Both the position numbers and the translations under genes were made by a program. 64,000 bases of DNA, taken from the NCBI RefSeq assembly GCF_010993735.1, contig NZ_WQNI01000009.1, positions 248,001-312,000 of the forward strand, given 5' to 3'. Positions 34,353-41,413 of the stretch are shown here, in pieces. Every line of letters starts with the position of its first letter. Position 1 is the stretch's first letter. The DNA is from Chelativorans alearensis (GTDB lineage: Bacteria > Pseudomonadota > Alphaproteobacteria > Rhizobiales > Rhizobiaceae). Below the pieces are notes generated by a model that saw only the letters and a program-made list of their open reading frames with translations, did not search any database and was not told the DNA's origin.

Positions 34353-35951
34353 ATGACCGGCAACAATGCATGGTGGCGAGGCGCCGTCACCTATCAGATC
34401 TACCCGCGTTCCTTTCAGGACAGCAATGGCGACGGTGTCGGCGACCTGAAAGGCATCACCCGCCGGCTGGGCCATGTGGCCGAGTTGGGCGTTGATGCCA
34501 TCTGGCTTTCGCCGATCTTCACCTCGCCGATGGCGGACATGGGCTACGACGTGTCGAACTACACGGACATCGATCCGACATTCGGCACGCTCGCCGATTT
34601 CGATGCCATGGTGGCCCGTGCGCACGAATTGGGGCTGAAGGTCATCATAGACCAGGTGTTGTCGCACTCCTCCGATCAGCACCCCTTCTTTCAGGAAAGC
34701 CGCCGCTCGCGCGACAATCCCAAGGCCGACTGGTATGTGTGGGCGGACCCAAAGCCGGACGGCTCGGCCCCCAATAACTGGCAGTCCATGTTCGGCGGTA
34801 TCGCCTGGCAGTGGGAGCCGCGGCGGCGGCAGTACTACCTGCACAATTTCCTGAAGGAGCAGCCGGACTTCAACTTTCACAATCCGGACGTTCAGGAGTG
34901 GCTTCTCGGCACAATGCGCTTCTGGCTGGAGCGCGGCGTGGACGGGTTTCGCCTCGACACGGCCAACTTCTATTTCCACGATAAGAAGCTGCGCGACAAC
35001 CCGCCCTTCGACAACGGCGCCAATCTGCCGCCCGTCAATCCGACGGCGATGCAGATCCATAAGTTCCAGAAGAACCAGCCGGAAAACATCCCCTTCCTCG
35101 AAAGGCTTCGCGCGCTTCTCGACGAGTTCGACGACCGCGCGATGGTCGGCGAAATCGGCGAGCAGCATTTCTCGATCCAGCTCATGGGCGAGTACACCAC
35201 CGCCCGGCGGCTGCACATGGCCTATTCCTTCGAGATGCTGCGGCCGGACTTCTCGCCGAAGCACTTCCGCCGTCAGATCGAGGAATTCTTCCAGCTCGCT
35301 CCCGGCGGCTGGCCGTGCTGGGCCTTTTCCAACCATGACGTCGTGCGGCATGTCACGCGCTGGGCCAAACACGGGCACGACCAGGACAGCCTGGCCAAGC
35401 TCGCCGCCGCGCTGCTCTTGTCGCTTGAGGGGTCGATCTGCGTCTATCAGGGCGAAGAACTGGGGCAGAGCGAGACCGAGCTCGAATTCGAGGAATTGAC
35501 CGATCCGCAGGGCATTGCCTTCTGGCCGGACGACAAGGGGCGCGACGGATGCCGCACGCCGATGGTGTGGAGTGCCGCCGAACCGCATGCGGGCTTCTCG
35601 AACGCGGAGACGACATGGCTTCCCGTGCGCGCGCCGCAGCGCGCCCGTGCCGTGGATACGCAGGCGGGCGACCCGAATTCGGTGCTCTCCTTCTATAAGA
35701 AGATGCTGGCGCTGCGCCGCGGCCGCGAAGACCTGAAAACCGGGAAGACCCGTTTCCTCGACGTTACTGAGCCGATGCTCGCCTTCGTGCGGGGCGGGCG
35801 CACACTTTGCCTCTTCAACCTTTCCCCCGAGGAGCAGACGACCGAGGCGCCGCCCATCGACAGCGTCCTGCTTTCCTCAGCCGCACAGGTGGAGGCGGGT
35901 ACGGTCAAGCTGGGCCCCAACGGGTTCCTGCTGGCAGATATCGCCGGATAA
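34353..35951 (+). CDS. GH13 alpha-glucosidase
   Basis: A 532-residue alpha-amylase-family enzyme of the oligo-1,6-glucosidase/alpha-glucosidase type. The four conserved regions are visible: DQVLSHSSDQHPFF, DGFRLDTANFY with the nucleophile Asp (near residue 206), MVGEIGEQ with the acid/base Glu (near residue 267) and FSNHDVVRHV. The N-terminal WWRGAVTYQIYPRSFQDSNG is typical. No signal peptide, so it is cytoplasmic. The ATG at 34353 is chosen from the family N-terminus; the frame upstream runs through the operator. Rhizobial AglA-type enzymes hydrolyse sucrose, maltose or trehalulose-like sugars. Confidence 0.93.
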   Translation: MTGNNAWWRGAVTYQIYPRSFQDSNGDGVGDLKGITRRLGHVAELGVDAIWLSPIFTSPMADMGYDVSNYTDIDPTFGTLADFDAMVARAHELGLKVIIDQVLSHSSDQHPFFQESRRSRDNPKADWYVWADPKPDGSAPNNWQSMFGGIAWQWEPRRRQYYLHNFLKEQPDFNFHNPDVQEWLLGTMRFWLERGVDGFRLDTANFYFHDKKLRDNPPFDNGANLPPVNPTAMQIHKFQKNQPENIPFLERLRALLDEFDDRAMVGEIGEQHFSIQLMGEYTTARRLHMAYSFEMLRPDFSPKHFRRQIEEFFQLAPGGWPCWAFSNHDVVRHVTRWAKHGHDQDSLAKLAAALLLSLEGSICVYQGEELGQSETELEFEELTDPQGIAFWPDDKGRDGCRTPMVWSAAEPHAGFSNAETTWLPVRAPQRARAVDTQAGDPNSVLSFYKKMLALRRGREDLKTGKTRFLDVTEPMLAFVRGGRTLCLFNLSPEEQTTEAPPIDSVLLSSAAQVEAGTVKLGPNGFLLADIAG

Positions 35952-35961
35952 GGGGTCTGAC

Positions 35962-35988
35962 CCAAACGGACGGTATCCACCCGTTTGG
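35962..35988 (+). terminator. Possible terminator after the GH13 gene
   Basis: Arms CCAAACGG (35962-35969) and CCGTTTGG (35981-35988) with an 11-base loop lie just past the GH13 stop codon. There is no U-tract, so termination is uncertain. Confidence 0.4.
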
Positions 35989-36029
35989 AAAAGTCGGGCC
36001 ACAAGCTATTGATCCTGTGGGGCGATTTG

Positions 36030-36058
36030 TCCTGACAGATGGGTATCATCTGTCAGGA
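36030..36058. promoter_or_regulatory. Perfect inverted repeat upstream of tetR
   Basis: A 12-bp perfect inverted repeat, TCCTGACAGATG (36030-36041) and CATCTGTCAGGA (36047-36058), with a 5-base centre. It lies 25 bp before the TetR-type operator and has no U-tract. It may be a second operator, perhaps for another regulator. Confidence 0.5.
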
Positions 36059-36082
36059 TGCGCAGGAATACCCCGTTGCATA

Positions 36083-36095
36083 TGAACGCCGTTCA
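36083..36095. promoter_or_regulatory. TetR operator, site 1 (before tetR)
   Basis: A perfect 13-bp palindrome, TGAACGCCGTTCA, 33 bp before the tetR start codon. The same TGAAC-N3-GTTCA form occurs twice at 46.2-46.3 kb before the HMG-CoA reductase operon. The flanking ATATGAACG...CGTTCA matches one of those sites closely. Confidence 0.8.
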
Positions 36096-36128
36096 CAATA
36101 CCTTGGCCTTTCACAAGGTCCTGGTGCC

Positions 36129-36728
36129 ATGCCGAGAAAAATGAAAGTGAGCCGCGACGATCTGCCGGAGATGGTGCTGGACGTGGCCGAGCGCTTTGCC
36201 GCCAGGGAGGGGCTGCGCGGCATCGCCATGCGGCGCATTGCGCAGGAGGTGGGCGTTGTCCCCGGCTCGATTTACAACGTCGTTGGCGACGTCGACGAGA
36301 TCGTTCTGAGATTGAACGCCCGCACACTGCGCCGGCTGCAGGCGCATCTGCGCACGGTCGCCGACCCGCAGGGCGACGCGGTGGCGAACACGCTTGCCTT
36401 CGCCGAAGCCTATCTCGACTTCGTGACCGCCAACGCGCGGCTGTGGGGCGTCATCCTCGAGCACACCATGCCTGGAGGTGAGCCGATACCCGCCTGGTAC
36501 GCGACGGAGCTTGGCCGGACGACAGGTCTCGTGGACGAGGTTCTCGAGCCGCTGTTTCCCGACAAGGCCGAGCGCGCTCGAAGCGTGGCCACCCTTTGGG
36601 CGGCGCTGCATGGGTTGGCCTCGCTTTCTGCCTCGGGCAAGCTGTCGGTCCTCAACGAGGACGACCCGCGCGATCTTGCGCGGCTCCTGGTGACGCGCTT
36701 TCTCAGGCTGGACCGTCCCGCCGCATGA
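36129..36728 (+). CDS. TetR family transcriptional regulator of the isoprenoid-type cluster
   Basis: A 199-residue TetR repressor. The DNA-binding helix-turn-helix is at residues 30-55 (GIAMRRIAQEVGVVPGSIYNVVGDVDEIV), and the C-terminal helical domain resembles the TetR_C WHG type (FLDFVTANARLWGVILEH). Start at 36129 follows the operator. It is convergent with, and overlaps by 26 bp, the last gene of the minus-strand operon. The shared palindrome in front of its own gene and at the head of that operon makes autoregulation and operon control likely. The inducing ligand is unknown but may be the pathway product. Confidence 0.9.
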   Translation: MPRKMKVSRDDLPEMVLDVAERFAAREGLRGIAMRRIAQEVGVVPGSIYNVVGDVDEIVLRLNARTLRRLQAHLRTVADPQGDAVANTLAFAEAYLDFVTANARLWGVILEHTMPGGEPIPAWYATELGRTTGLVDEVLEPLFPDKAERARSVATLWAALHGLASLSASGKLSVLNEDDPRDLARLLVTRFLRLDRPAA

Positions 36729-38151
36729 GGCGGCGAAGAGACGCCTTCAGCGCGGGGTAATCCACCTTCGAGCCATGCCGCCGGTCAAGGGGGATCGCCC
36801 GGACGGGAACGACACGGATGTCCCCCATTGGGCGCGCCCTTTCCTGCCAGGCGCCCTGCAATGCGCCATCTCCCTCGACGGCCAGCACAGGCCTGCCGTC
36901 AAGCGAGACCAGCGCCACGCGGGCAACGCCCGGCCAGCAGCGCGCCGCCGCTTCCACGCCGAAGGGAAACAATCGGCCGGCGCGCCCATCCTGCCGGCCG
37001 AGCAGCCACAGGCGGCCATCGGCGTCGAGCCGCCCGGCATCGCCCGTGCGATGCCAGATCTCGCCGTCGAGCCTCATCTTGGTGGTTCGATCATCCTGCT
37101 CGTCCAGATAGCCCTTGTTGACATGCTCGCCCGTGACCACGATCTCGTCATCTAGGATCTTTACCCGGATCTCGGGAATGGGCCGGCCGGCCAAGAGGCC
37201 GCCGCCCTCGCGCATGGCCTGCCAATCCGCCGCCGATATTTCGGACAGGCGCTGGTGGGCGATCGGCTCCGCCTCCGTCGAGCCGTATACGGAAATGATG
37301 TCCGCGCCCGGCAGCTTCGACGACAGACGGTCGAGCAGATCGGGGAAGACCGGGCCGCCGCCGGTGAAGATCGTATCGAGCGCCACGTCCGGGCCGTCCA
37401 CCAGCCCGGCACAGATCGAAGGCGGGATCAGCGCTCTGTTGATACGGTTGTCCGCGATGTGGCGCGCGATGCGGCCTGCATCCGCCTTCTCCTGGCGGCT
37501 GAGGGGCCAGTTGGGCAGGACCGAGGTGACACCGAGGCTGAGATTGGCCAGCACGAAGACCGGGAAGCCGACAAGGTCGACGCAGTCGTCGCGCTCCGGC
37601 GCCAGCAGCTCGGCGACGCGCGCATTCTGCAGCGCGAGGAAGCGGTGGCTGCGCACGATCGCTTTCGGCCGGCCGGTCGAGCCGCTGGTGAAGGAGATCA
37701 GGGCCGGGTGCTCGGTTGCGACGGTTTCAATGCTATTGGCCAACGCCGGCCCGGCCGAATGGTCTTTCGGCGAGAGTGTGAGAGGCACGGACCACAGCGC
37801 CGGCAAGGCATAGCGCAGGAGCCGGTACCAGCCGGCGGCGAGAAACGCCTTGGGCTTCGTCGCCTCAAGCGCGTGGCGCAAGCCCCGCAACCCCAGCGCC
37901 GGTTCGGGGAAGACGGCAACGGCGCCCAGGCGCCACAGCGCCACGAGGCTCGAATAGAGCGCAATGCCGACCGGCATGGCGATCAGCACACGGTCCCCCG
38001 GCGCGATGCCGGCGCGCTTCCAGGCCGCCGCCAGGGCCTCCGAGCGTTCCACCAGATCGGCATAGGTGGCGCGCGTGCCATCGGCGGCGATGATGGCTGT
38101 GCGCCCGCTTCGCGCCGTCAGCTCGTCGAGAATGGGTTCGAGCAGGTTCAT
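36703..38151 (-). CDS. AMP-dependent acid-CoA ligase / adenylating enzyme
   Basis: A 482-residue member of the ANL superfamily that activates a carboxylic acid as an acyl-adenylate and usually passes it to CoA or a carrier. The P-loop motif is LISFTSGSTGRPKAIVRSH (near residue 158), A5 is SVYGSTEAEP (near residue 295), A7/A8 is WHRTGDAGRLDADGRLWLLGR, and a C-terminal catalytic Lys candidate is DRRHGSKVDYP. It is short, as in stand-alone pathway ligases. The ATG at 38151 is used rather than a TTG at 38160, on ribosome-site spacing. It is the last gene of the seven-gene operon. Confidence 0.88.
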   Translation of the reverse strand: MNLLEPILDELTARSGRTAIIAADGTRATYADLVERSEALAAAWKRAGIAPGDRVLIAMPVGIALYSSLVALWRLGAVAVFPEPALGLRGLRHALEATKPKAFLAAGWYRLLRYALPALWSVPLTLSPKDHSAGPALANSIETVATEHPALISFTSGSTGRPKAIVRSHRFLALQNARVAELLAPERDDCVDLVGFPVFVLANLSLGVTSVLPNWPLSRQEKADAGRIARHIADNRINRALIPPSICAGLVDGPDVALDTIFTGGGPVFPDLLDRLSSKLPGADIISVYGSTEAEPIAHQRLSEISAADWQAMREGGGLLAGRPIPEIRVKILDDEIVVTGEHVNKGYLDEQDDRTTKMRLDGEIWHRTGDAGRLDADGRLWLLGRQDGRAGRLFPFGVEAAARCWPGVARVALVSLDGRPVLAVEGDGALQGAWQERARPMGDIRVVPVRAIPLDRRHGSKVDYPALKASLRRLMRRDGPA

Positions 38152-38166
38152 GCCCCGCAACCTTCC

Positions 38167-39009
38167 CTAAAGCCGCTTCCCCATCAGCGCGTAGCGGCGG
38201 AAGACACGCGCGGCATGCCTTTGGCTGCGGTCGCGCGAAACATTCTTCTCGTGCATCAGCGCATGGATGACGTCGGTAAAGCCGAGATCGCGGGCCGTCC
38301 TGTGGAAGGTGTCCAGGAGCAGGTGCCCAACGCCTCGGCGGCGGCTGGCATAGGTTTTCACGATGGCCGTCTTCGGCTCCTTGCCTTCCGCCAGGTTGGG
38401 CAGACCGAAGAGGAAACCCGCGATCCCGTCGGCATCCCTGGCGAAAAGGACAAGCCGCGGATCGACCGCCGGCAGCACCGGTTCGTAGAGAGCCTGAAAG
38501 GCCTCGCGCGAGATCGGCTTGAAGAAGGGGTTCGCGGAAAAACTCGCCGCCGACATGTCGAAGAGATGGGCAAGCAGCCCCTGTGCGTTTTCCCCATCCC
38601 AGGGAGAGACGGCCACGCCGTCGAGCATCGGTGCGGAGGGGCCGATGGCCTCGTCGAGCGTGGCGCGAGCAGAGATGTAGGACGAGACTGGCGCAAAACC
38701 GCTCGCCTCGAACGCTTCCCTGTCATACGGCCCGCTCACCGGCTCCAGGGGAAAGGGCGGCGAGCCGTCGCTTTCGGTGACCAGGCGGTAGCTGTGCCAG
38801 GTGTCGCCGTCCATGGGGCCGAGAATGACCTGGAAGCCCTCACCGCGCAGCGCTTCCCCCGCCTTGGCCAGAATGCCTGCGCCCGCCGCCACGCTCTCGC
38901 AGCGAAAGCCGCCTATAGCTGCCGTACGCAAACCCTCCCAGCCCGGCGCGTCGCGGTAGATGCGGCATGCCGCACCGTCCGTCTCGATATCCTGTGGAGC
39001 CGTGTTCAT
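38167..39009 (-). CDS. GNAT-like acyltransferase
   Basis: A 280-residue protein. The C-terminal half has an N-acetyltransferase-like core (LVLFARDADGIAGFLFGLPN, then KTAIVKTYASRRRGVGHLLLD, where RRRGVGHLL corresponds to the acetyl-CoA pyrophosphate loop R/QxxGxG/A). The N-terminal part is unassigned. Its start overlaps the polyprenol-kinase-like gene by 4 bp, so translation is coupled. It would be expected to transfer an acyl group within the same pathway, perhaps one activated by the adjacent ligase. Confidence 0.72.
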   Translation of the reverse strand: MNTAPQDIETDGAACRIYRDAPGWEGLRTAAIGGFRCESVAAGAGILAKAGEALRGEGFQVILGPMDGDTWHSYRLVTESDGSPPFPLEPVSGPYDREAFEASGFAPVSSYISARATLDEAIGPSAPMLDGVAVSPWDGENAQGLLAHLFDMSAASFSANPFFKPISREAFQALYEPVLPAVDPRLVLFARDADGIAGFLFGLPNLAEGKEPKTAIVKTYASRRRGVGHLLLDTFHRTARDLGFTDVIHALMHEKNVSRDRSQRHAARVFRRYALMGKRL

Positions 39010-40307
39010 AGGAAAAATACCTTTGCCATGAAGAAGGTGACCGGGACCGGCAGCGCCAGCGCCAGGGTGCGCGGGCCGCGATAGCGGTCGAGGAGCTGGG
39101 GCCAAAGGAGCGGGATCGCCAGGCACAGGGCGAAGCTGGCGGCGATCCACGGCCACAGCGGCCCGTGCCACGCGGCGGCCTCCAGATTGCGTCCGGCGAC
39201 CAGTACGCTGACGGCGAAGAGGACGGCGGCCCCTGCTCCGGCCAGCGCCAGCCGGCGCCCGGCGGCCAGCGCCACGAAGACGAGGGCGGCACCGGCGAAA
39301 GAGAGGTTGTACATGCTGATCGCGTTGCGGTCGGCATAGCGGCCCACGAACAGCCAGAACACGGCAACCACGACGACAAGCGCCAGGACGTCGAGATCCG
39401 GATAGCGGCTCTTGCACGGGCGAACGTGCCGCGCCGCCAGATGAGCGAGGATCGCCAGCACCGGCAGCAGCGCGTTATGCACCTCCGCCACCGCGCAGAT
39501 CATGAAAACAGCGATGGTATAGGCGCGCGCGGCGTGGTTCGACAGGCTGAGCCTGGGCGCCAGCACGAGAACCACGACCAGCGCCGCAAGGAAGAAGAGC
39601 GTCAGCCCCAGAAGCGGCAGCGGGGGCGTTTCCAGATGGCTCGACAGGAAAAGATGAAGGCCGACAGGAAGGAACAGGTTGTCGAAGCCGTGCCAGGAAT
39701 CGGCCTCCACCAGCGTGCCGAAGGCGGCGATGACGAGCGAGAGCAGAACGACGTTCGGGCGCGCGATGTCCGTCATCAGGAGCAGCAGGACCATGGCGAG
39801 GATCCACGTCACCAGGAAGAACATCGCCGAGCCTTCGAAGCTTTTCGTGCCGGTCTCCACGGAGAGGAACTTGCTGCCATAGCGCACCCCGGTCATCGCC
39901 GCCGCGGCGTCCGAGAGCGTCACCACGGCGATGGGCAGCACATAGAGGACGGGGGTGCCGTGGGAGAAGAAGAAGACGATGCCGACGGCAAGCGCGAGCA
40001 GGATGTCGCCATAGGAATGGCGCTCGACGCTGTGCAGTGTCGATCCGAGGCCGCTGCGGGCGAGGACCGGTGTGCGCAAGAGCAGGAGAACCAGCGCCGC
40101 GCCGCCGGCGATGACAAGAACCGGCCAGCGGTTCACGAACATCCAGGGCAGCGTCAGCGCATAGCCGCCCGTGGCGACGTGGACGCTCTTGCGCTGCAAC
40201 TCGGCCGACCACGCGAAGTGCTGCGCAAGCCACTTCACCGCCATCATGATGGCGAGCAGCATCGCCATGGACAGGGCGATCAGACCGACCTGCGGCGCGA
40301 TGCTCAT
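39006..40307 (-). CDS. Phytol/dolichol kinase-like membrane protein
   Basis: A 433-residue polytopic membrane protein with about 12 helices. The N-terminal half has the polyprenol-kinase family motifs: LQRKSVHVATGG (near residue 36), HSYGDILLALAVGIVF, LSDAAAAMTGVRYG (near residue 128) and ETGTKSFEGSAMFF (near residue 145). Family members (VTE5, VTE6, Sec59) phosphorylate prenyl alcohols with CTP. The C-terminal half adds about six helices of unknown role, so this is a longer, possibly fused form. It lies in the operon with HMG-CoA reductase and a UbiA-type protein, consistent with an isoprenoid substrate. Confidence 0.8.
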   Translation of the reverse strand: MSIAPQVGLIALSMAMLLAIMMAVKWLAQHFAWSAELQRKSVHVATGGYALTLPWMFVNRWPVLVIAGGAALVLLLLRTPVLARSGLGSTLHSVERHSYGDILLALAVGIVFFFSHGTPVLYVLPIAVVTLSDAAAAMTGVRYGSKFLSVETGTKSFEGSAMFFLVTWILAMVLLLLMTDIARPNVVLLSLVIAAFGTLVEADSWHGFDNLFLPVGLHLFLSSHLETPPLPLLGLTLFFLAALVVVLVLAPRLSLSNHAARAYTIAVFMICAVAEVHNALLPVLAILAHLAARHVRPCKSRYPDLDVLALVVVVAVFWLFVGRYADRNAISMYNLSFAGAALVFVALAAGRRLALAGAGAAVLFAVSVLVAGRNLEAAAWHGPLWPWIAASFALCLAIPLLWPQLLDRYRGPRTLALALPVPVTFFMAKVFFL

Positions 40308-41413
40308 CTCACCTCCTCGACGACGAAGTCCGAATAGAAGAAGGCCTTGTCCATGGCGCGCCCGCGCGTCTCCACATCCTCCACCGTGCGCATGCGGTCG
40401 CCGAACTCCGGCGGCATGCGGCGCGGCGCCATCATGTTCCAGTAGACGAAGCGGGCACCCGGATTGGCGGCGCCGAGCAGGCTGCCATAGACGGCGCGGA
40501 AGGTATCCTCGCCCATATATTCGAAGATGTCGGAGAGATTGAAGCCGTCCGCCTTCTCGCCCGTCGCCACGAAGGTTTCGAGCGAGCCGTGGCGTATGTC
40601 GAGCCGGTCGAGCCGGTCGCGGATGGTCTCGAAATGTTCTAGCCGGAGCGCCAGCGGCAGCGCCTCGCCGTGCGTGCCCTTGAGGATCCAGTGCAGATAG
40701 GGGTTCTCGGCAGGGTCGAGATTGGCGACCGCATGGACGATGCGGCGTGCAACGTGATCGGCGACGCTGCCTTCCACATGGTCGAAGAAGGCCGGGTCGC
40801 GGCCAAGCCGCCCCATGGTGAAGCGCGAGAAGAAGAACTTGAGGAGGAGGCGCCAGCGCCAGGTGTCCCATTCCTCCCTGAGGAAGCGCTCACGCTCCGC
40901 CCGCGGGCGTGACTGAAGCAGCGCATCGACGGTGGCGCGGCTATGGACCAACGGCAGCACGTTGCGCCGGAAGATGCGGAAATAGCGCTCGAACCGTCCG
41001 GCGCCGCCGAGCCCGTGCTCGACCACCTCGTCACGGAGCGCTGCCCAAAAGGCTTGCGAGGTATCGGGAAGCCGGGTGGCGACCTCGTCGAGCAGCGCGC
41101 CGCGGCGGCCGGAAGGGCGCGATCCCATCAGTTCCAGAAGGGCGGCGTGGTCGAGCGTGCGAAAGGCGGCAATGCGGATCTTCAGGCACTCGATCTGGGC
41201 GGCCGACAGGTCGACGGCGACGACGCGCGCGGGATCGAGGGTGAGCATGGCGAGCGCGTTGTCGCCCGCCGAGCAGATCGAGACGAGGGTCGCACCTGAA
41301 AGCGCCTCGCGGCCCTCGGCAAGGCCGGCCAGCAGGCAGTCCGCATCCTCCCAGAGCTGGGCGTAGCGGATCTTCTCGAAACTGGCCTTGGCGGCGATCT
41401 CGGTATCAGGCAT
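40304..41413 (-). CDS. BtaA-like DUF3419 S-adenosylmethionine 3-amino-3-carboxypropyl transferase
   Basis: A 369-residue protein of the DUF3419/BtaA family. BtaA moves the 3-amino-3-carboxypropyl group of S-adenosylmethionine to diacylglycerol to start betaine-lipid synthesis. Visible features are the N-terminal IRYAQLWEDADCLLAGL, a SAM-binding loop VSICSAGDNALAMLTLDPARVVAVDLS (in two parts near residues 43-72) and FNLSDIFEYMGEDTFRAVYG near residue 295. No BtaB methyltransferase is present, so the product would not be a full betaine lipid. It overlaps the genes on both sides by a few bases. Confidence 0.83.
   Translation of the reverse strand: MPDTEIAAKASFEKIRYAQLWEDADCLLAGLAEGREALSGATLVSICSAGDNALAMLTLDPARVVAVDLSAAQIECLKIRIAAFRTLDHAALLELMGSRPSGRRGALLDEVATRLPDTSQAFWAALRDEVVEHGLGGAGRFERYFRIFRRNVLPLVHSRATVDALLQSRPRAERERFLREEWDTWRWRLLLKFFFSRFTMGRLGRDPAFFDHVEGSVADHVARRIVHAVANLDPAENPYLHWILKGTHGEALPLALRLEHFETIRDRLDRLDIRHGSLETFVATGEKADGFNLSDIFEYMGEDTFRAVYGSLLGAANPGARFVYWNMMAPRRMPPEFGDRMRTVEDVETRGRAMDKAFFYSDFVVEEVR

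Noticed and set aside
40308-40871. Upstream extension of the polyprenol-kinase-like protein to 621 residues
   Set aside because: The extension lies wholly within the BtaA-like gene in another frame and is Arg/Pro-rich. The ATGA overlap at 40304-40307 marks the true start.
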